Source: PALSA-926 sp964476835
GTDB taxonomy: Bacteria > Pseudomonadota > Alphaproteobacteria > Micavibrionales > UBA2020
DNA: 64,000 bases
Assembly (NCBI GenBank): GCA_964476835.1
Contig: CAYZCE010000004.1
Coordinates: 25,727-89,726, forward strand
Reading direction: 5' to 3'
Of the stretch, positions 8,046 to 15,175 are shown in pieces; position 1 is the stretch's first letter; each line of letters starts with the position of its first letter. The notes under the pieces were generated by a model. The model was not told where the DNA came from and made no database searches. It was given only the letters and a program-made list of their open reading frames with translations. Position numbers and translations under genes: made by a program.

Positions 8046-9107
8046 CTACAAGATCCTCTTCAGGTAACGCCCCAGACGCCCCTGCACGCGCTGCCACCAC
8101 GGCAGGCTGCGGTAATAGTCCATGTCCACTTCCCGGCACGCCTGCAGGCACGCCTCGAAATCCGCGCGCACCAGGGCGACCGCCGCAGGATCCGTCATGA
8201 AGACATTGGCCTCGCGGTTGCGCAGCAGGCTCAGGAAGTCCATGTTGACGCTGCCGATCGTCGCCCAGTCGTCGTCGATGACGACGTATTTGGCATGCAT
8301 GACGCCCTTTTGGTAGTGGAAGATGCGCACGCCGTGCCGGAGCAGGCGCGGGTAATAGGAATGCGAGACATGGTCGGCGATGGCGACGTCGCTGTTTTCG
8401 CTCACCATCACCCGCACCTCGACGCCACGCCTTGCCGCGCGGCGCATCGCCCGGCGCAAGAGCCATGGCGGCAGGAAATAAGGCGTGACGATCAGGATGC
8501 TTTTCTTCGCGTTGCGCATCGCCCGCAAAAGCTCGCGGTAAATCCGGTTCGGCGCGGGGCCGAATTGCGAGACGAGATAAAAGAACGCGCCGCGCTGCGC
8601 ATGGCCGTTGCTGATGGTCGGCACCCTTTCCCTGCCCGCCTGCGCCCAGAGGCGTGAAAAATCCCGCTGCACTTCCGCGATGACGGGCCCGGTCAAGCGC
8701 ACCTGCAGGTCATGCCATCCGGCGGTGTCGTCCCAGATGCAGACGCTGCCCGTATAACACACCACGCCGTCTACCAGCAGGATCTTGGTATGGTTGCGCG
8801 GCAGCCAGAGCGACGGCGTCAGCAGGCGGATGGGGTTGTAGAAATACGTGCGCGCCCCGGCCTGCCGCAACGCCGCGAAGGCGGGCGACAGGAAAAGGTC
8901 GCGGCTGCCGATGCTGTCGACCATCACGCGCACGTCGACCCCCGCCCGCGCCTTGTCGGCGAGAAGCGCGAGGAAGCGCCGGCCGATCTTGTCGTCAGCA
9001 AGAATATATTGCTGAAACTCGATCGACCGTTGCGCGTCCGCGCAGGCGGCGTACATCGCCTCCCAGATATCGGGGACGGCGGTATAAAGCTCCATCGTCG
9101 TTTCCAC
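8046..9107 (-). CDS. Phospholipase D-family cardiolipin synthase, ClsB-like
   Basis: A 353-residue protein with two complete HKD motifs: HTKILLVDG with the following GSVCIWDD, and HAKYVVIDDD with GSVNMD. Two such motifs without an N-terminal membrane anchor is the ClsB (YbhO) layout; ClsB makes cardiolipin from phosphatidylglycerol and phosphatidylethanolamine. A GTG at 9107 is used here; an ATG at 9095 is an alternative. It lies between a 27-residue membrane gene and the YbhP-like gene, all on the same strand with minimal spacing. Other PLD activities cannot be excluded. Confidence 0.88.
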   Translation of the reverse strand: METTMELYTAVPDIWEAMYAACADAQRSIEFQQYILADDKIGRRFLALLADKARAGVDVRVMVDSIGSRDLFLSPAFAALRQAGARTYFYNPIRLLTPSLWLPRNHTKILLVDGVVCYTGSVCIWDDTAGWHDLQVRLTGPVIAEVQRDFSRLWAQAGRERVPTISNGHAQRGAFFYLVSQFGPAPNRIYRELLRAMRNAKKSILIVTPYFLPPWLLRRAMRRAARRGVEVRVMVSENSDVAIADHVSHSYYPRLLRHGVRIFHYQKGVMHAKYVVIDDDWATIGSVNMDFLSLLRNREANVFMTDPAAVALVRADFEACLQACREVDMDYYRSLPWWQRVQGRLGRYLKRIL

Positions 9108-9119
9108 GCGCGTGTCCCG

Positions 9120-9203
9120 TTAGCGCCAGAGCAGCGCGATCAGGATGATGACCGGGATCGGGATACCGATCAGCCAAAGCAAAAGACCTTTACCGAAGTT
9201 CAT
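9120..9203 (-). CDS. 27-residue membrane peptide
   Basis: A tiny gene with a perfect ribosome-binding site (AGGAGG, six bases before ATG). The product begins MNFGKGLLLWLIGIPIPVII and ends in LLWR: one membrane helix with a Pro-x-Pro kink and positive ends. It overlaps the end of the AI-2E-family permease gene by 14 bases and stops 12 bases before the cardiolipin synthase-like gene, so it is in the same operon. Hydrophobicity, the strong ribosome-binding site and coupling make it credible despite its size. Function unknown. Confidence 0.7.
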   Translation of the reverse strand: MNFGKGLLLWLIGIPIPVIILIALLWR

Positions 9204-10305
9204 GATATCCTCCTATGCTAGGTTTGAGTGGTTTGATTTCGCCGGCCAGGAAATGGCCAAGCGGCTTTAGATTGCGTGTGCGCTCGAACGTGATGCGGAT
9301 GACCGCCAGCATCGGCATGGCAAGGACGGCGCCGGGGAAACCCCACATCCAGTACCAGAACATCAGCGACATGACCACCAGCACGGGGTTGAGCGTAAAG
9401 CGCCGCGCCAGCAGCAGCGGCGTGATGAAACTGCTTTCGGACAGGTGGATCGACAGGTAGAGAACGGCCGGCAACACGGCATCGCCGATATCGCGGCTCG
9501 TCATCAGCCCGACCATGAAGAATAGCACACCGCAAAACATCGGGCCCAGCACGGGCACATAGTTCATCAGGAATGCGATGGCGCCCCACAGCACGGCATC
9601 CTCCAGCCCGCAGAAATAGAGCGCCACGCCGGTCAAAAGCCCGACCATCGCGTTCATGAAGGTGATGGTCATCAGGTAAAGAGAGATGTCGTGCTCGATC
9701 TGCTGCGAGATGTCGACAGCCTGCCGCTTCGCATGGAAATGCGGCAATATCTCGACCAATCGCCGCAGGAAGGTGTCGCCGCTCGCCAGCAGGAAGAACA
9801 GCATCACCATCGTCAGGAAGAGCGAACTCATGAAAGCGCCCGTGTTGGCGAAGATACGGTCGTAAAGCCGCGTGCCCTGCACGGCGACCGGCACGATCTC
9901 CTGCCCCTCGCCCTGCGCTATGGTTTCGGCCTTCACGATGATCTTTTGCGCGGAATGCATGGGCGCGCTGATGAAGCTGAGCCGCTCGTACAGCTTGGGT
10001 ATGCTGCTGGGCAGCTTTTCAGCCCAAGACGCGGCCGGGCCGGAAAGGCTGACGCCACCCGCAGCAATCCCGCCCATGACCAGCAGCATGACGATCAGCG
10101 CCGACAAATGGCGCGGCACGTTCAGCCTCTCAATGGCGCGCTGGATGGGCAGCAGCACCATCTTCAGCATGGCCGCGATGATGATCGGGATCACCATGTC
10201 GTCCGCCACATGCAACGTCGCCATCAGCAGGATAAAGAAGATCCCGCCGATAAAAACGGTGCTGGCTTTGGGGAACGGCAATTTCTTTTCTACAGATTTG
10301 ATCAT
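9190..10305 (-). CDS. AI-2E transporter-family (PerM/TqsA) membrane protein
   Basis: A polytopic inner-membrane protein of 371 residues from the ATG at 10305; a TTG two codons earlier is possible. Seven to eight hydrophobic segments are visible, with two N-terminal helices, a soluble periplasmic loop at about 90-150 and a C-terminal helix bundle with the family's GPMFCGVLFF and LPAVLYLSIH region. Members of this family export small solutes; the autoinducer name is inherited and does not identify the substrate here. A terminator stands just upstream, so either read-through or an unseen promoter drives it with the downstream lipid genes. Confidence 0.88.
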   Translation of the reverse strand: MIKSVEKKLPFPKASTVFIGGIFFILLMATLHVADDMVIPIIIAAMLKMVLLPIQRAIERLNVPRHLSALIVMLLVMGGIAAGGVSLSGPAASWAEKLPSSIPKLYERLSFISAPMHSAQKIIVKAETIAQGEGQEIVPVAVQGTRLYDRIFANTGAFMSSLFLTMVMLFFLLASGDTFLRRLVEILPHFHAKRQAVDISQQIEHDISLYLMTITFMNAMVGLLTGVALYFCGLEDAVLWGAIAFLMNYVPVLGPMFCGVLFFMVGLMTSRDIGDAVLPAVLYLSIHLSESSFITPLLLARRFTLNPVLVVMSLMFWYWMWGFPGAVLAMPMLAVIRITFERTRNLKPLGHFLAGEIKPLKPSIGGYHELR

Positions 10306-10320
10306 GTCCAATTCTCAGGA

Positions 10321-10350
10321 AAAAGCCCCGGCTGCTTGAAGCCGGGGCTT
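10321..10350 (-). terminator. Terminator of the csbD-like operon
   Basis: Inverted repeat AAGCCCCGGC / GCCGGGGCTT with an eight-base loop; on the minus strand the stem runs into T5. It lies 13 bases after the CsbD-like stop and just before the AI-2E-family gene. Confidence 0.85.
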
Positions 10351-10363
10351 GTCCGTGTCGGGT

Positions 10364-10540
10364 TTATTCCGGTTTCTTCACCGCGTCCTTGACGCCGCCC
10401 CAGGTATTTTGGGCTTTGCCCTCAAGCTTCTTCGCCTTGCCTTCGGCTTGCAGTTTGGCGTCGCCGGTGACCTTGCCTGCGGCTTCGGTCAGTTTTCCGG
10501 CAGCTTGCTTGCCGGCGCCTTCAATGCGATCTTTATCCAT
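10364..10540 (-). CDS. CsbD-family stress protein
   Basis: A 58-residue Lys/Gly/Ala-rich protein beginning MDKDRIEGAGKQAAGKLTEA, with repeated GK.....GD/EGK units (VTGDAKLQAEGKAKKLEGKA) characteristic of the CsbD family, whose members are small hydrophilic general-stress proteins. The start is preceded by AAGGAGA. It follows the SYLF gene by 21 bases and a terminator follows it, making it the last gene of a three-gene unit that begins at an EcfG-type promoter. Molecular function is unknown for the family. Confidence 0.9.
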   Translation of the reverse strand: MDKDRIEGAGKQAAGKLTEAAGKVTGDAKLQAEGKAKKLEGKAQNTWGGVKDAVKKPE

Positions 10541-10561
10541 GATGGTTCTCCTTTGCTTTGT

Positions 10562-11170
10562 TTACTGGTTGAATTCATTGTGTTCAGGCGCCGTAGGGGG
10601 AATGCCGTTCAGTTCGGTGTCATTCCAGTACTTGGTGCCCTTCAGCATGACTTGCGCGAGCAGGCCCGACTTCGTCATCTGGTAGATCTCGACGCCCGGG
10701 AGGACGTCAACGGCACCGCCTGTCGCGCCGCCCGATGCACCCTGCTTTGCGGCAAGGTCGGCATGGCCGGAGAGGTCGAGGCCGCGCTTGACGAAGTCGT
10801 CGAAGATCTTCCGGTCATGGAAGATGAAGACCACGCGGAAGTCCTTCGCGCCAAGGCCGAGGCCGACACCGGCGGAAGCCATCTTCATGTAAGTGTCCGT
10901 GCCGGTGCGGTTGTCGTGCGAGATGCCGTGACCGTAAGAGCCGGAGAAGAAGATGACGGCCAGGTCGGCATTGGTGAAGACGGCGGTGCCTTCAGCCTTC
11001 GCCACCTTTTCAGCGGTGCCGGGTGCGGCTTTATAAAGCCTGTTCAGCGTCGCGGACTGCATCTTCTGGATCTCGGCGCGTTGCTCGTCCACCGTCGCCG
11101 CCGTATAGGCGAAAGCGGAGGAAGCCGAGAAGGCCATGACGACGGCTATTGCTGCGATAAGTAACTTCAT
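10562..11170 (-). CDS. SYLF/Ysc84-domain lipid-binding protein, secreted
   Basis: A 202-residue protein with a Sec signal peptide (MKLLIAAIAVVMAFSASSAFA). The mature part matches the SYLF (Ysc84) pattern: AVFTNADLAVIFFSGSYGHG, then MASAGVGLGLGAKDFRVVFIF, then a C-terminal stretch in which LPGVEIYQMTKSGLLAQVML is recognisable. Bacterial members are periplasmic or outer-membrane-associated proteins, often called BPSL1445-like, with phosphoinositide-binding relatives in eukaryotes. It sits between the DUF1328 gene and csbD, suggesting a stress-induced envelope role. Confidence 0.85.
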   Translation of the reverse strand: MKLLIAAIAVVMAFSASSAFAYTAATVDEQRAEIQKMQSATLNRLYKAAPGTAEKVAKAEGTAVFTNADLAVIFFSGSYGHGISHDNRTGTDTYMKMASAGVGLGLGAKDFRVVFIFHDRKIFDDFVKRGLDLSGHADLAAKQGASGGATGGAVDVLPGVEIYQMTKSGLLAQVMLKGTKYWNDTELNGIPPTAPEHNEFNQ

Positions 11171-11204
11171 GTTGCTCTCCTTGAAAGGTTGATGTTGCGG
11201 CTGG

Positions 11205-11390
11205 TTACACGACCGGCGGCGGCGGAGACTTGCCGCTGAAGAGGTGCAGGACCGCAGTCACGAGGAATAGGATGATGAAGACGCCGAACAGAATCCGCGC
11301 CATTTCCATCGAGATCACGGCAACGCCGGTGAAGCCGAAGAGCGCAGCGATCAGCGCGAGTACCAAGAATGTGATTGCCCATCTCAGCAT
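11205..11390 (-). CDS. DUF1328 (YtjA-family) small membrane protein
   Basis: A 61-residue protein with two membrane helices; the first is the family signature WAITFLVLALIAALFGFTG, the second ARILFGVFIILFLVTAVLHL. DUF1328 proteins are widespread, frequently stress-induced, and of unknown function. The gene begins 38 bases after an exact EcfG-type promoter on the same strand and is followed by the SYLF and CsbD genes, so it heads the unit. Confidence 0.9.
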   Translation of the reverse strand: MLRWAITFLVLALIAALFGFTGVAVISMEMARILFGVFIILFLVTAVLHLFSGKSPPPPVV

Positions 11391-11428
11391 GATTTTTCTC
11401 CTTTTATGGATTATTGTCTGTCTTTCCG

Positions 11429-11454
11429 AACGTCTCGCCTGCCCGTGAAGTTCC
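11429..11454 (-). promoter_or_regulatory. EcfG-type promoter, DUF1328-SYLF-CsbD unit
   Basis: On the minus strand, GGAAC (11454-11450), a 17-base spacer and CGTT (11432-11429). This is an exact match to the GGAAC-N16/17-CGTT consensus of the alphaproteobacterial general-stress sigma factor, and lies 38 bases before the DUF1328 start. Confidence 0.75.
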
Positions 11455-11488
11455 GCGGGAAAAGCAAGTCTTTGATGTGCGGGGTAAT

Positions 11489-11992
11489 TTAGTGGTAGGT
11501 GAAAATCCGGAACTTGCCTTCATCGAGCGCGGCCTGAAGATGTTCGCGCGCGCGCGACAGGCGCGAACGCACGGTGCCCACGGGGATGGACAACGCCTGT
11601 GCGGCCTCTTCATAGCTCAAGCCATCGACGCAGACCAGTTGCAGGACTTCCTGGTGTTCCGGGCAGAGCCGGTGGATATAGTCCATCACGATATGCAGGT
11701 CCGCGCAACCTTCCTGCGCCGGGCCGACCGAAACCTTGTCGATATAAGGCGCCGGATCGTAGCGCGTCTCGAACTTCTTCCGATGGCGGTATCCCGACAC
11801 GAAGAGGTTGAACATCATTTTCGACGTCCAACTGAAGAGGTTGGTGCCGTCGAGGAAGTAATCTTTCTTTTCGAGTGCCCGCAGAATGGTGGATTGGAAC
11901 AGGTCGTCTGCATTCTGGGTGTTTTTGGTGAGGCCGAGCGCGAATCTTCGCAATTTACCGATTTCATTGATAAGTGCTTGTTCTTGAAACAT
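11489..11992 (-). CDS. ECF RNA polymerase sigma factor, EcfG-like
   Basis: A 167-residue extracytoplasmic-function sigma factor. The ATG at 11992 follows AGGAGGGG; longer in-frame versions add an unlikely hydrophobic extension. Region 2 is seen in FALGLTKNTQNADDLFQSTI (residues about 18-37) with the -10-reading part near LFSWTSKMMFNLFVSGYRHR; region 4 helix-turn-helix is GLSYEEAAQALSIPVGTVRS. The sequence style and three EcfG-type promoters close by make it a candidate EcfG, the general-stress sigma. However, no NepR anti-sigma or PhyR gene is seen beside it; the divergent neighbour is an OmpR-type regulator. EcfG identity is therefore inference. Confidence 0.85.
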   Translation of the reverse strand: MFQEQALINEIGKLRRFALGLTKNTQNADDLFQSTILRALEKKDYFLDGTNLFSWTSKMMFNLFVSGYRHRKKFETRYDPAPYIDKVSVGPAQEGCADLHIVMDYIHRLCPEHQEVLQLVCVDGLSYEEAAQALSIPVGTVRSRLSRAREHLQAALDEGKFRIFTYH

Positions 11993-12163
11993 GTCCCCTC
12001 CTTTTTTGCTGCCTATCTTCCATATTATCAAACCCACACAACAACAAAGAAACAGGCAAATCTCAAAAAGGAAAAAGTTCTGTTTCATTTTTGTATCAAG
12101 TGCCCTACTATTCACCCGATATTTCAATTTCAGTCATTACACCCCTTTTATTAGGATCACGTC

Positions 12164-12907
12164 GTGACTCAAGCCACAGTTCTCGCCATCGATGACGATG
12201 CCGTCATGCAGGAACAGATGCGCCAGCATCTGGAGCGTGAAGGCTATCGCTTTCTCGCCCTTCCCGACAGCAATGACATCCTTCAGAACATGGAGGAGCA
12301 AAATCCCGATATCATCGTCCTCAGCCTGCCGCCGTCCGGGGATCATATCGAACTGCTATCCTCCATCCGCAGCAAGAGCCGCGCCGGGCTGATCATCGTC
12401 AGCTCCAAATGCGAAACGATCGACCGGATCATCGGCCTGGAAATGGGCGCGGACGACTTCCTCAAGAAACCTTTCGAGTTGCGCGAACTAGCTGCACGCA
12501 TCAAAGCACTGCTACGACGCGTCCCGCCCGACGAAACCACGCCGCTGCCGCTGAACGACGCGCCGATTGAATCGCCGCTCGCGCAGGCGGAGCGCATCGT
12601 CTTCGGCAACTGGGTGCTCGACCGCCTGCAATACCAATTGTTCGACGCGGAAGGAAAAACGGCAGAGCTGACGAGCGGGGAATTCAAGCTGCTCGAGGCG
12701 CTTGTGCTGGCGCCGCACCGCGCCCTCAGCCGCCAATACCTTTTCGAGACGACTCACCACGCCAACTTCCCTGAATTCGACCGCGCGATCGACATCCAGA
12801 TCGGTCGCCTGCGCAAGAAGATGAACGACGACCCGCACAACCCCACGCTGCTCAAGACGATTCGCGGCGTCGGTTACATGTTTGTGGGCGAGCCCAAAGC
12901 GGGCTGA
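12164..12907 (+). CDS. OmpR-type response regulator with degenerate receiver
   Basis: A 247-residue regulator starting at GTG, divergent from the sigma-factor gene. Residues 1-120 form a receiver: the acidic cluster IDDD (10-12) is present, as are the conserved Ser in IIVSS and the Lys of FLKKPF. The phospho-acceptor position is Ser54 (DIIVLSL, codon AGC at 12323-12325) instead of Asp. The C-terminal winged-helix DNA-binding domain is intact (LTSGEFKLLEALVLAPHRAL and TIRGVGYMF). It therefore probably binds DNA without classical phosphorylation. No histidine kinase gene is adjacent. Target unknown; the shared intergenic region with the sigma gene is a candidate. Confidence 0.92.
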   Translation: MTQATVLAIDDDAVMQEQMRQHLEREGYRFLALPDSNDILQNMEEQNPDIIVLSLPPSGDHIELLSSIRSKSRAGLIIVSSKCETIDRIIGLEMGADDFLKKPFELRELAARIKALLRRVPPDETTPLPLNDAPIESPLAQAERIVFGNWVLDRLQYQLFDAEGKTAELTSGEFKLLEALVLAPHRALSRQYLFETTHHANFPEFDRAIDIQIGRLRKKMNDDPHNPTLLKTIRGVGYMFVGEPKAG

Positions 12908-12945
12908 TACATAGTATATACAGCGTATAAGCCGGAATAAGGTAG

Positions 12946-12971
12946 GGAACCAGCCCTGCACGCTCTCCGTT
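12946..12971 (+). promoter_or_regulatory. EcfG-type promoter before EF-hand gene
   Basis: GGAAC at 12946-12950, a 17-base spacer and CGTT at 12968-12971; exact consensus, 36 bases before the start at 13008. Confidence 0.75.
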
Positions 12972-13007
12972 GGATGTCTGCAATCCAACATAACAAGGAG
13001 AACGTTC

Positions 13008-13601
13008 ATGAATACCATCGTCACACGCCTTTTGGCAGGCACGGCACTTACGGTCTTCTTTATCTCGGCAACACCGGCGCTCGCCGCCACTGTCGTCCGC
13101 GAGACCACGGTCACCGAGTCGGCCCCGACCGTCACCACGACGGTTGAGGAAACGACGCTGCCCGCCATCGGGTCGTCGACGTTCCGCTTCAATGACTTCG
13201 ACCTGAACAACGACGGTATCCTGTCGATCGACGAAGTCGGCCGCATGCTGTTCAAGCTCTATGATAACGACGGCAACGGCTTCATCGACAGCAACGAGTA
13301 CAAGCGCCGCGCCGTCATCACGGTGGTGCCGATGGAGAAGAACGTGAAGATCGCGTATGACCTTGACGGCGACGGCGTCGCCGACGTCACCAAGTACACC
13401 TACGAGACCTTCATGCAGGAGACCATGCTGACGCGCTTCGATAAGAACCGCGACGGCCTCTCGCCGCGCGAGTTCACGGGACGCGACTTCTGGTCTGCCG
13501 ACGTCAACCACGACAAGGGCGTCGACCTGCAGGAATGGCAAGGCACTTATATCAAGAGCCTCGACCACTCCAACAAGGAAAAGGCACGCTTCAACAAGTA
13601 A
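13008..13601 (+). CDS. Secreted EF-hand calcium-binding protein
   Basis: A 197-residue protein with a Sec signal peptide ending ATPALA, then a Thr/Val-rich linker (VVRETTVTESAPTVTTTVEE). Calcium-binding loops of EF-hand type follow: DLNNDGILSIDE, DNDGNGFIDSNE, DLDGDGVADVTK, DKNRDGLSPRE and the less regular DVNHDKGVDLQE. Acidic residues occupy the expected 1-3-5-12 positions in at least the first two. Location is periplasmic or outer envelope. It is preceded by an EcfG-type promoter and followed by a DUF883 gene, so it looks like part of the stress response; its partner is unknown. Confidence 0.9.
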   Translation: MNTIVTRLLAGTALTVFFISATPALAATVVRETTVTESAPTVTTTVEETTLPAIGSSTFRFNDFDLNNDGILSIDEVGRMLFKLYDNDGNGFIDSNEYKRRAVITVVPMEKNVKIAYDLDGDGVADVTKYTYETFMQETMLTRFDKNRDGLSPREFTGRDFWSADVNHDKGVDLQEWQGTYIKSLDHSNKEKARFNK

Positions 13602-13647
13602 CCGTTTCTAAATCTACCTTAACTTCACAACAATAGGAGGATACGAC

Positions 13648-13962
13648 ATGACAACCCGAAACATCGCAAAGCGAACGCTGAAGAAGGCTCACAAGGCAGC
13701 CGGCAACATGGAAGTCGGCCTGGAAGACATCCGCGACGACGTCGTCGGCCTTGCCCGCGACATCCGTGACGCTTCCGCTTGCCAGGCAAGTGCGGCCGCT
13801 GAGTACGTCGCCGATTACGCGACGGACCTGAGGGACCAAGGCGCCGACGTGGTCGACAAGATCGAACGCCAGATCAAGGCCAAGCCGACCCGCAGCGTTG
13901 CGATCGCGTTCACCACGGGGCTGCTCGCCAGCCTTTTGCTCGGACACCATCGGGCATCGTGA
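13648..13962 (+). CDS. DUF883 (ElaB/YqjD-like) membrane-anchored protein
   Basis: A 104-residue protein starting after a strong site (AGGAGG). The N-terminal two thirds is a charged amphipathic helix (MEVGLEDIRDDVVGLARDIR), and the C-terminus is a single membrane helix after KIERQIKAKPTRS, with the typical ...P..S...A...G...G pattern ending GLLASLLLGHHRAS. This is the ElaB/YqjD/DUF883 architecture; in E. coli relatives are stationary-phase, inner-membrane, ribosome-associated proteins. The stop overlaps the next start by one base (TGATG). It is cotranscribed with the EF-hand gene or lies close behind it. Confidence 0.85.
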   Translation: MTTRNIAKRTLKKAHKAAGNMEVGLEDIRDDVVGLARDIRDASACQASAAAEYVADYATDLRDQGADVVDKIERQIKAKPTRSVAIAFTTGLLASLLLGHHRAS

Positions 13963-14393
13963 TGCTGAAGGACCCGGCAGGCATGATCGAGGACCTTCTC
14001 CTGAACGCCATTGTCGGCGAGAAGGCTCTGCCGCCGCCCCGAAGCAGGTGGGACTGGGGCTTGACCGCCCTGTCCGTCCTGCTGGCGGGCGTCGCGGTCG
14101 CTTTGTGCGTCATCGGGCTGGTGCGCTTCTTTGAAGCGCGCTACAGCCCCGATGCCGCCGCCCTGCTCTCCGCTGCCGTGATTTTTGCTGCGAGCCTCCT
14201 GGCACTGGCCGCCGCAAATATCTGCAAGAAGAGGAAGGCGCGCCGCATCAATGCCGCTCAAAACGACACGAGCAAGAACGTGCAGGCACTGGTCGAAGGC
14301 ATCGCCGCCGAACTCGACGGCCCTGTCCGCGAAAACCCGAAGACCGCCGTCGCGATCGCCGCGCTCGCCGGCTTCCTGGCGGCAAAGCACTAA
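13962..14393 (+). CDS. Two-helix membrane protein coupled to the DUF883 gene
   Basis: A 143-residue protein whose ATG overlaps the preceding stop; a GTG one codon earlier is also possible. Two hydrophobic segments lie at about residues 31-55 and 65-88, joined by a short loop (FFEARYSPDA), followed by a basic stretch CKKRKARR and an Ala-rich C-terminal tail ending in another hydrophobic run (TAVAIAALAGFLAAKH). This resembles the phage-holin-superfamily-6/YqjE type that commonly follows ElaB/YqjD-like genes, but I do not regard that as proved. Confidence 0.7.
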   Translation: MLKDPAGMIEDLLLNAIVGEKALPPPRSRWDWGLTALSVLLAGVAVALCVIGLVRFFEARYSPDAAALLSAAVIFAASLLALAAANICKKRKARRINAAQNDTSKNVQALVEGIAAELDGPVRENPKTAVAIAALAGFLAAKH

Positions 14394-14400
14394 CGGCGCT

Positions 14401-14425
14401 GGAACTTTGCATGTTCAAGGCCGTT
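14401..14425 (+). promoter_or_regulatory. EcfG-type promoter before 67-residue gene
   Basis: GGAAC at 14401-14405, a 16-base spacer and CGTT at 14422-14425; 38 bases before the start at 14464. Exact consensus with the alternative spacer length. Confidence 0.75.
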
Positions 14426-14463
14426 GGTCTTTTATCTACAACCACAAACTAAGGAGAATGATC

Positions 14464-14667
14464 ATGGCCAACAATATCAACGGAAATAACGGCGGCAATC
14501 GTCAAGACACTGCGCGCCCGGATGTCAGCCAGCCCGGCTATCAGCAAGGCGACCGCAAGAACGCAGACCAAGGCCGCGACAGCGACCGCAAGGTCAGCGC
14601 TCCCGACAAGTCCTCCGATATGCCGAAGAAGAACAAGGACAGCAGCAGCTGCGGCTGTACCAAATAA
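14464..14667 (+). CDS. 67-residue hydrophilic Cys-tailed stress protein
   Basis: A low-complexity protein rich in Asn, Asp, Lys, Ser and Gly, starting MANNINGNNGGNRQDTARPD and ending DSSSCGCTK; no hydrophobic core, signal or helix-forming region. AAGGAG precedes the ATG, and an EcfG-type promoter and a terminator bracket the gene, so it is a single-gene transcript. The composition is that of an intrinsically disordered, desiccation- or osmotic-type protein; the C-terminal CGC could bind metal or form disulfides. Both ideas are inference from composition. Confidence 0.75.
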   Translation: MANNINGNNGGNRQDTARPDVSQPGYQQGDRKNADQGRDSDRKVSAPDKSSDMPKKNKDSSSCGCTK

Positions 14668-14687
14668 GTCCTTCTCCCACGGATAAG

Positions 14688-14717
14688 AAAAGGGACCTGG
14701 AAACGGGTCCCTTTTTT
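14688..14717 (+). terminator. Rho-independent terminator
   Basis: AGGGACC / GGGTCCCT stem with a seven-base loop followed by T6, 21 bases after the stop of the 67-residue gene. Confidence 0.9.
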
Positions 14718-14797
14718 ATTGTCCCGAGTTCCGCCTTAGAACTGGTACCTAATCGCAGCAAACAGCTAAGCAAGACGCAAAAGATAGTACAAAAAAA

Positions 14798-14968
14798 ATG
14801 ATAGAAGAACAGGATGAATTTAAGAAAGTATTTGCCGGTATGGAGATGAAAGTTATAAGACCTGTTTTTGTAGAAATGGCTACACATCCTTTTGCGACAA
14901 GGGGATCATGCCGCCGTCATGCCCGTGAGGTTGTTTTTATTTTTCCGGCTGCTGTTTCTCTTGTGTGA
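14798..14968 (+). CDS. Possible 56-residue gene in AT-rich island
   Basis: An open frame from ATG 14798 to TGA 14966-14968, beginning MIEEQDEFKKVFAGMEMKVI and ending hydrophobic (VVFIFPAAVSLV). No good ribosome-binding site precedes it and no family is recognised. It is listed because it fills most of the gap before the AlpA-like gene on the same strand. It could equally be a fragment of a decayed gene or chance. Confidence 0.3.
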   Translation: MIEEQDEFKKVFAGMEMKVIRPVFVEMATHPFATRGSCRRHAREVVFIFPAAVSLV

Positions 14969-14986
14969 AAATATGTGAGGTGAAAG

Positions 14987-15175
14987 ATGGCTATAAAGTT
15001 TTGTCGAGATACAGAACTTGCTGAACGATATAATGTTGATCGTGTAACAATCTGGCGCTGGGTAAAAGAAAATAAATTTCCTGCGCCAGTGCATTTTTCC
15101 ACAGGTTGTACACGATCGAATTTACAGGAAATTGAAGCGTGGGAACTACGTTGTAAGGAACAAAAAAAGCTATGA
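14987..15175 (+). CDS. AlpA-like helix-turn-helix regulator
   Basis: A 62-residue DNA-binding protein. The sequence MAIKFCRDTELAERYNVDRV followed by TIWRWVKENKFPAPVHFS is the classic AlpA/Cox-like winged-helix pattern (a turn, then 'W.W......FP.P'), and TRSNLQEIEAWE matches the family's wing and final helix. Such proteins act as excisionase or integrase regulators in phage and satellite elements. GAGGTG precedes the start. The AT-rich codon use differs from the chromosome, indicating acquisition. Without an integrase beside it, it is probably a relic or a domesticated regulator. Confidence 0.8.
   Translation: MAIKFCRDTELAERYNVDRVTIWRWVKENKFPAPVHFSTGCTRSNLQEIEAWELRCKEQKKL

Noticed and set aside
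13577..13606. GGAAA ... CGTT before the DUF883 gene as another EcfG promoter
   Set aside because: The spacer is 21 bases and the -35 has a mismatch; it does not fit the consensus.
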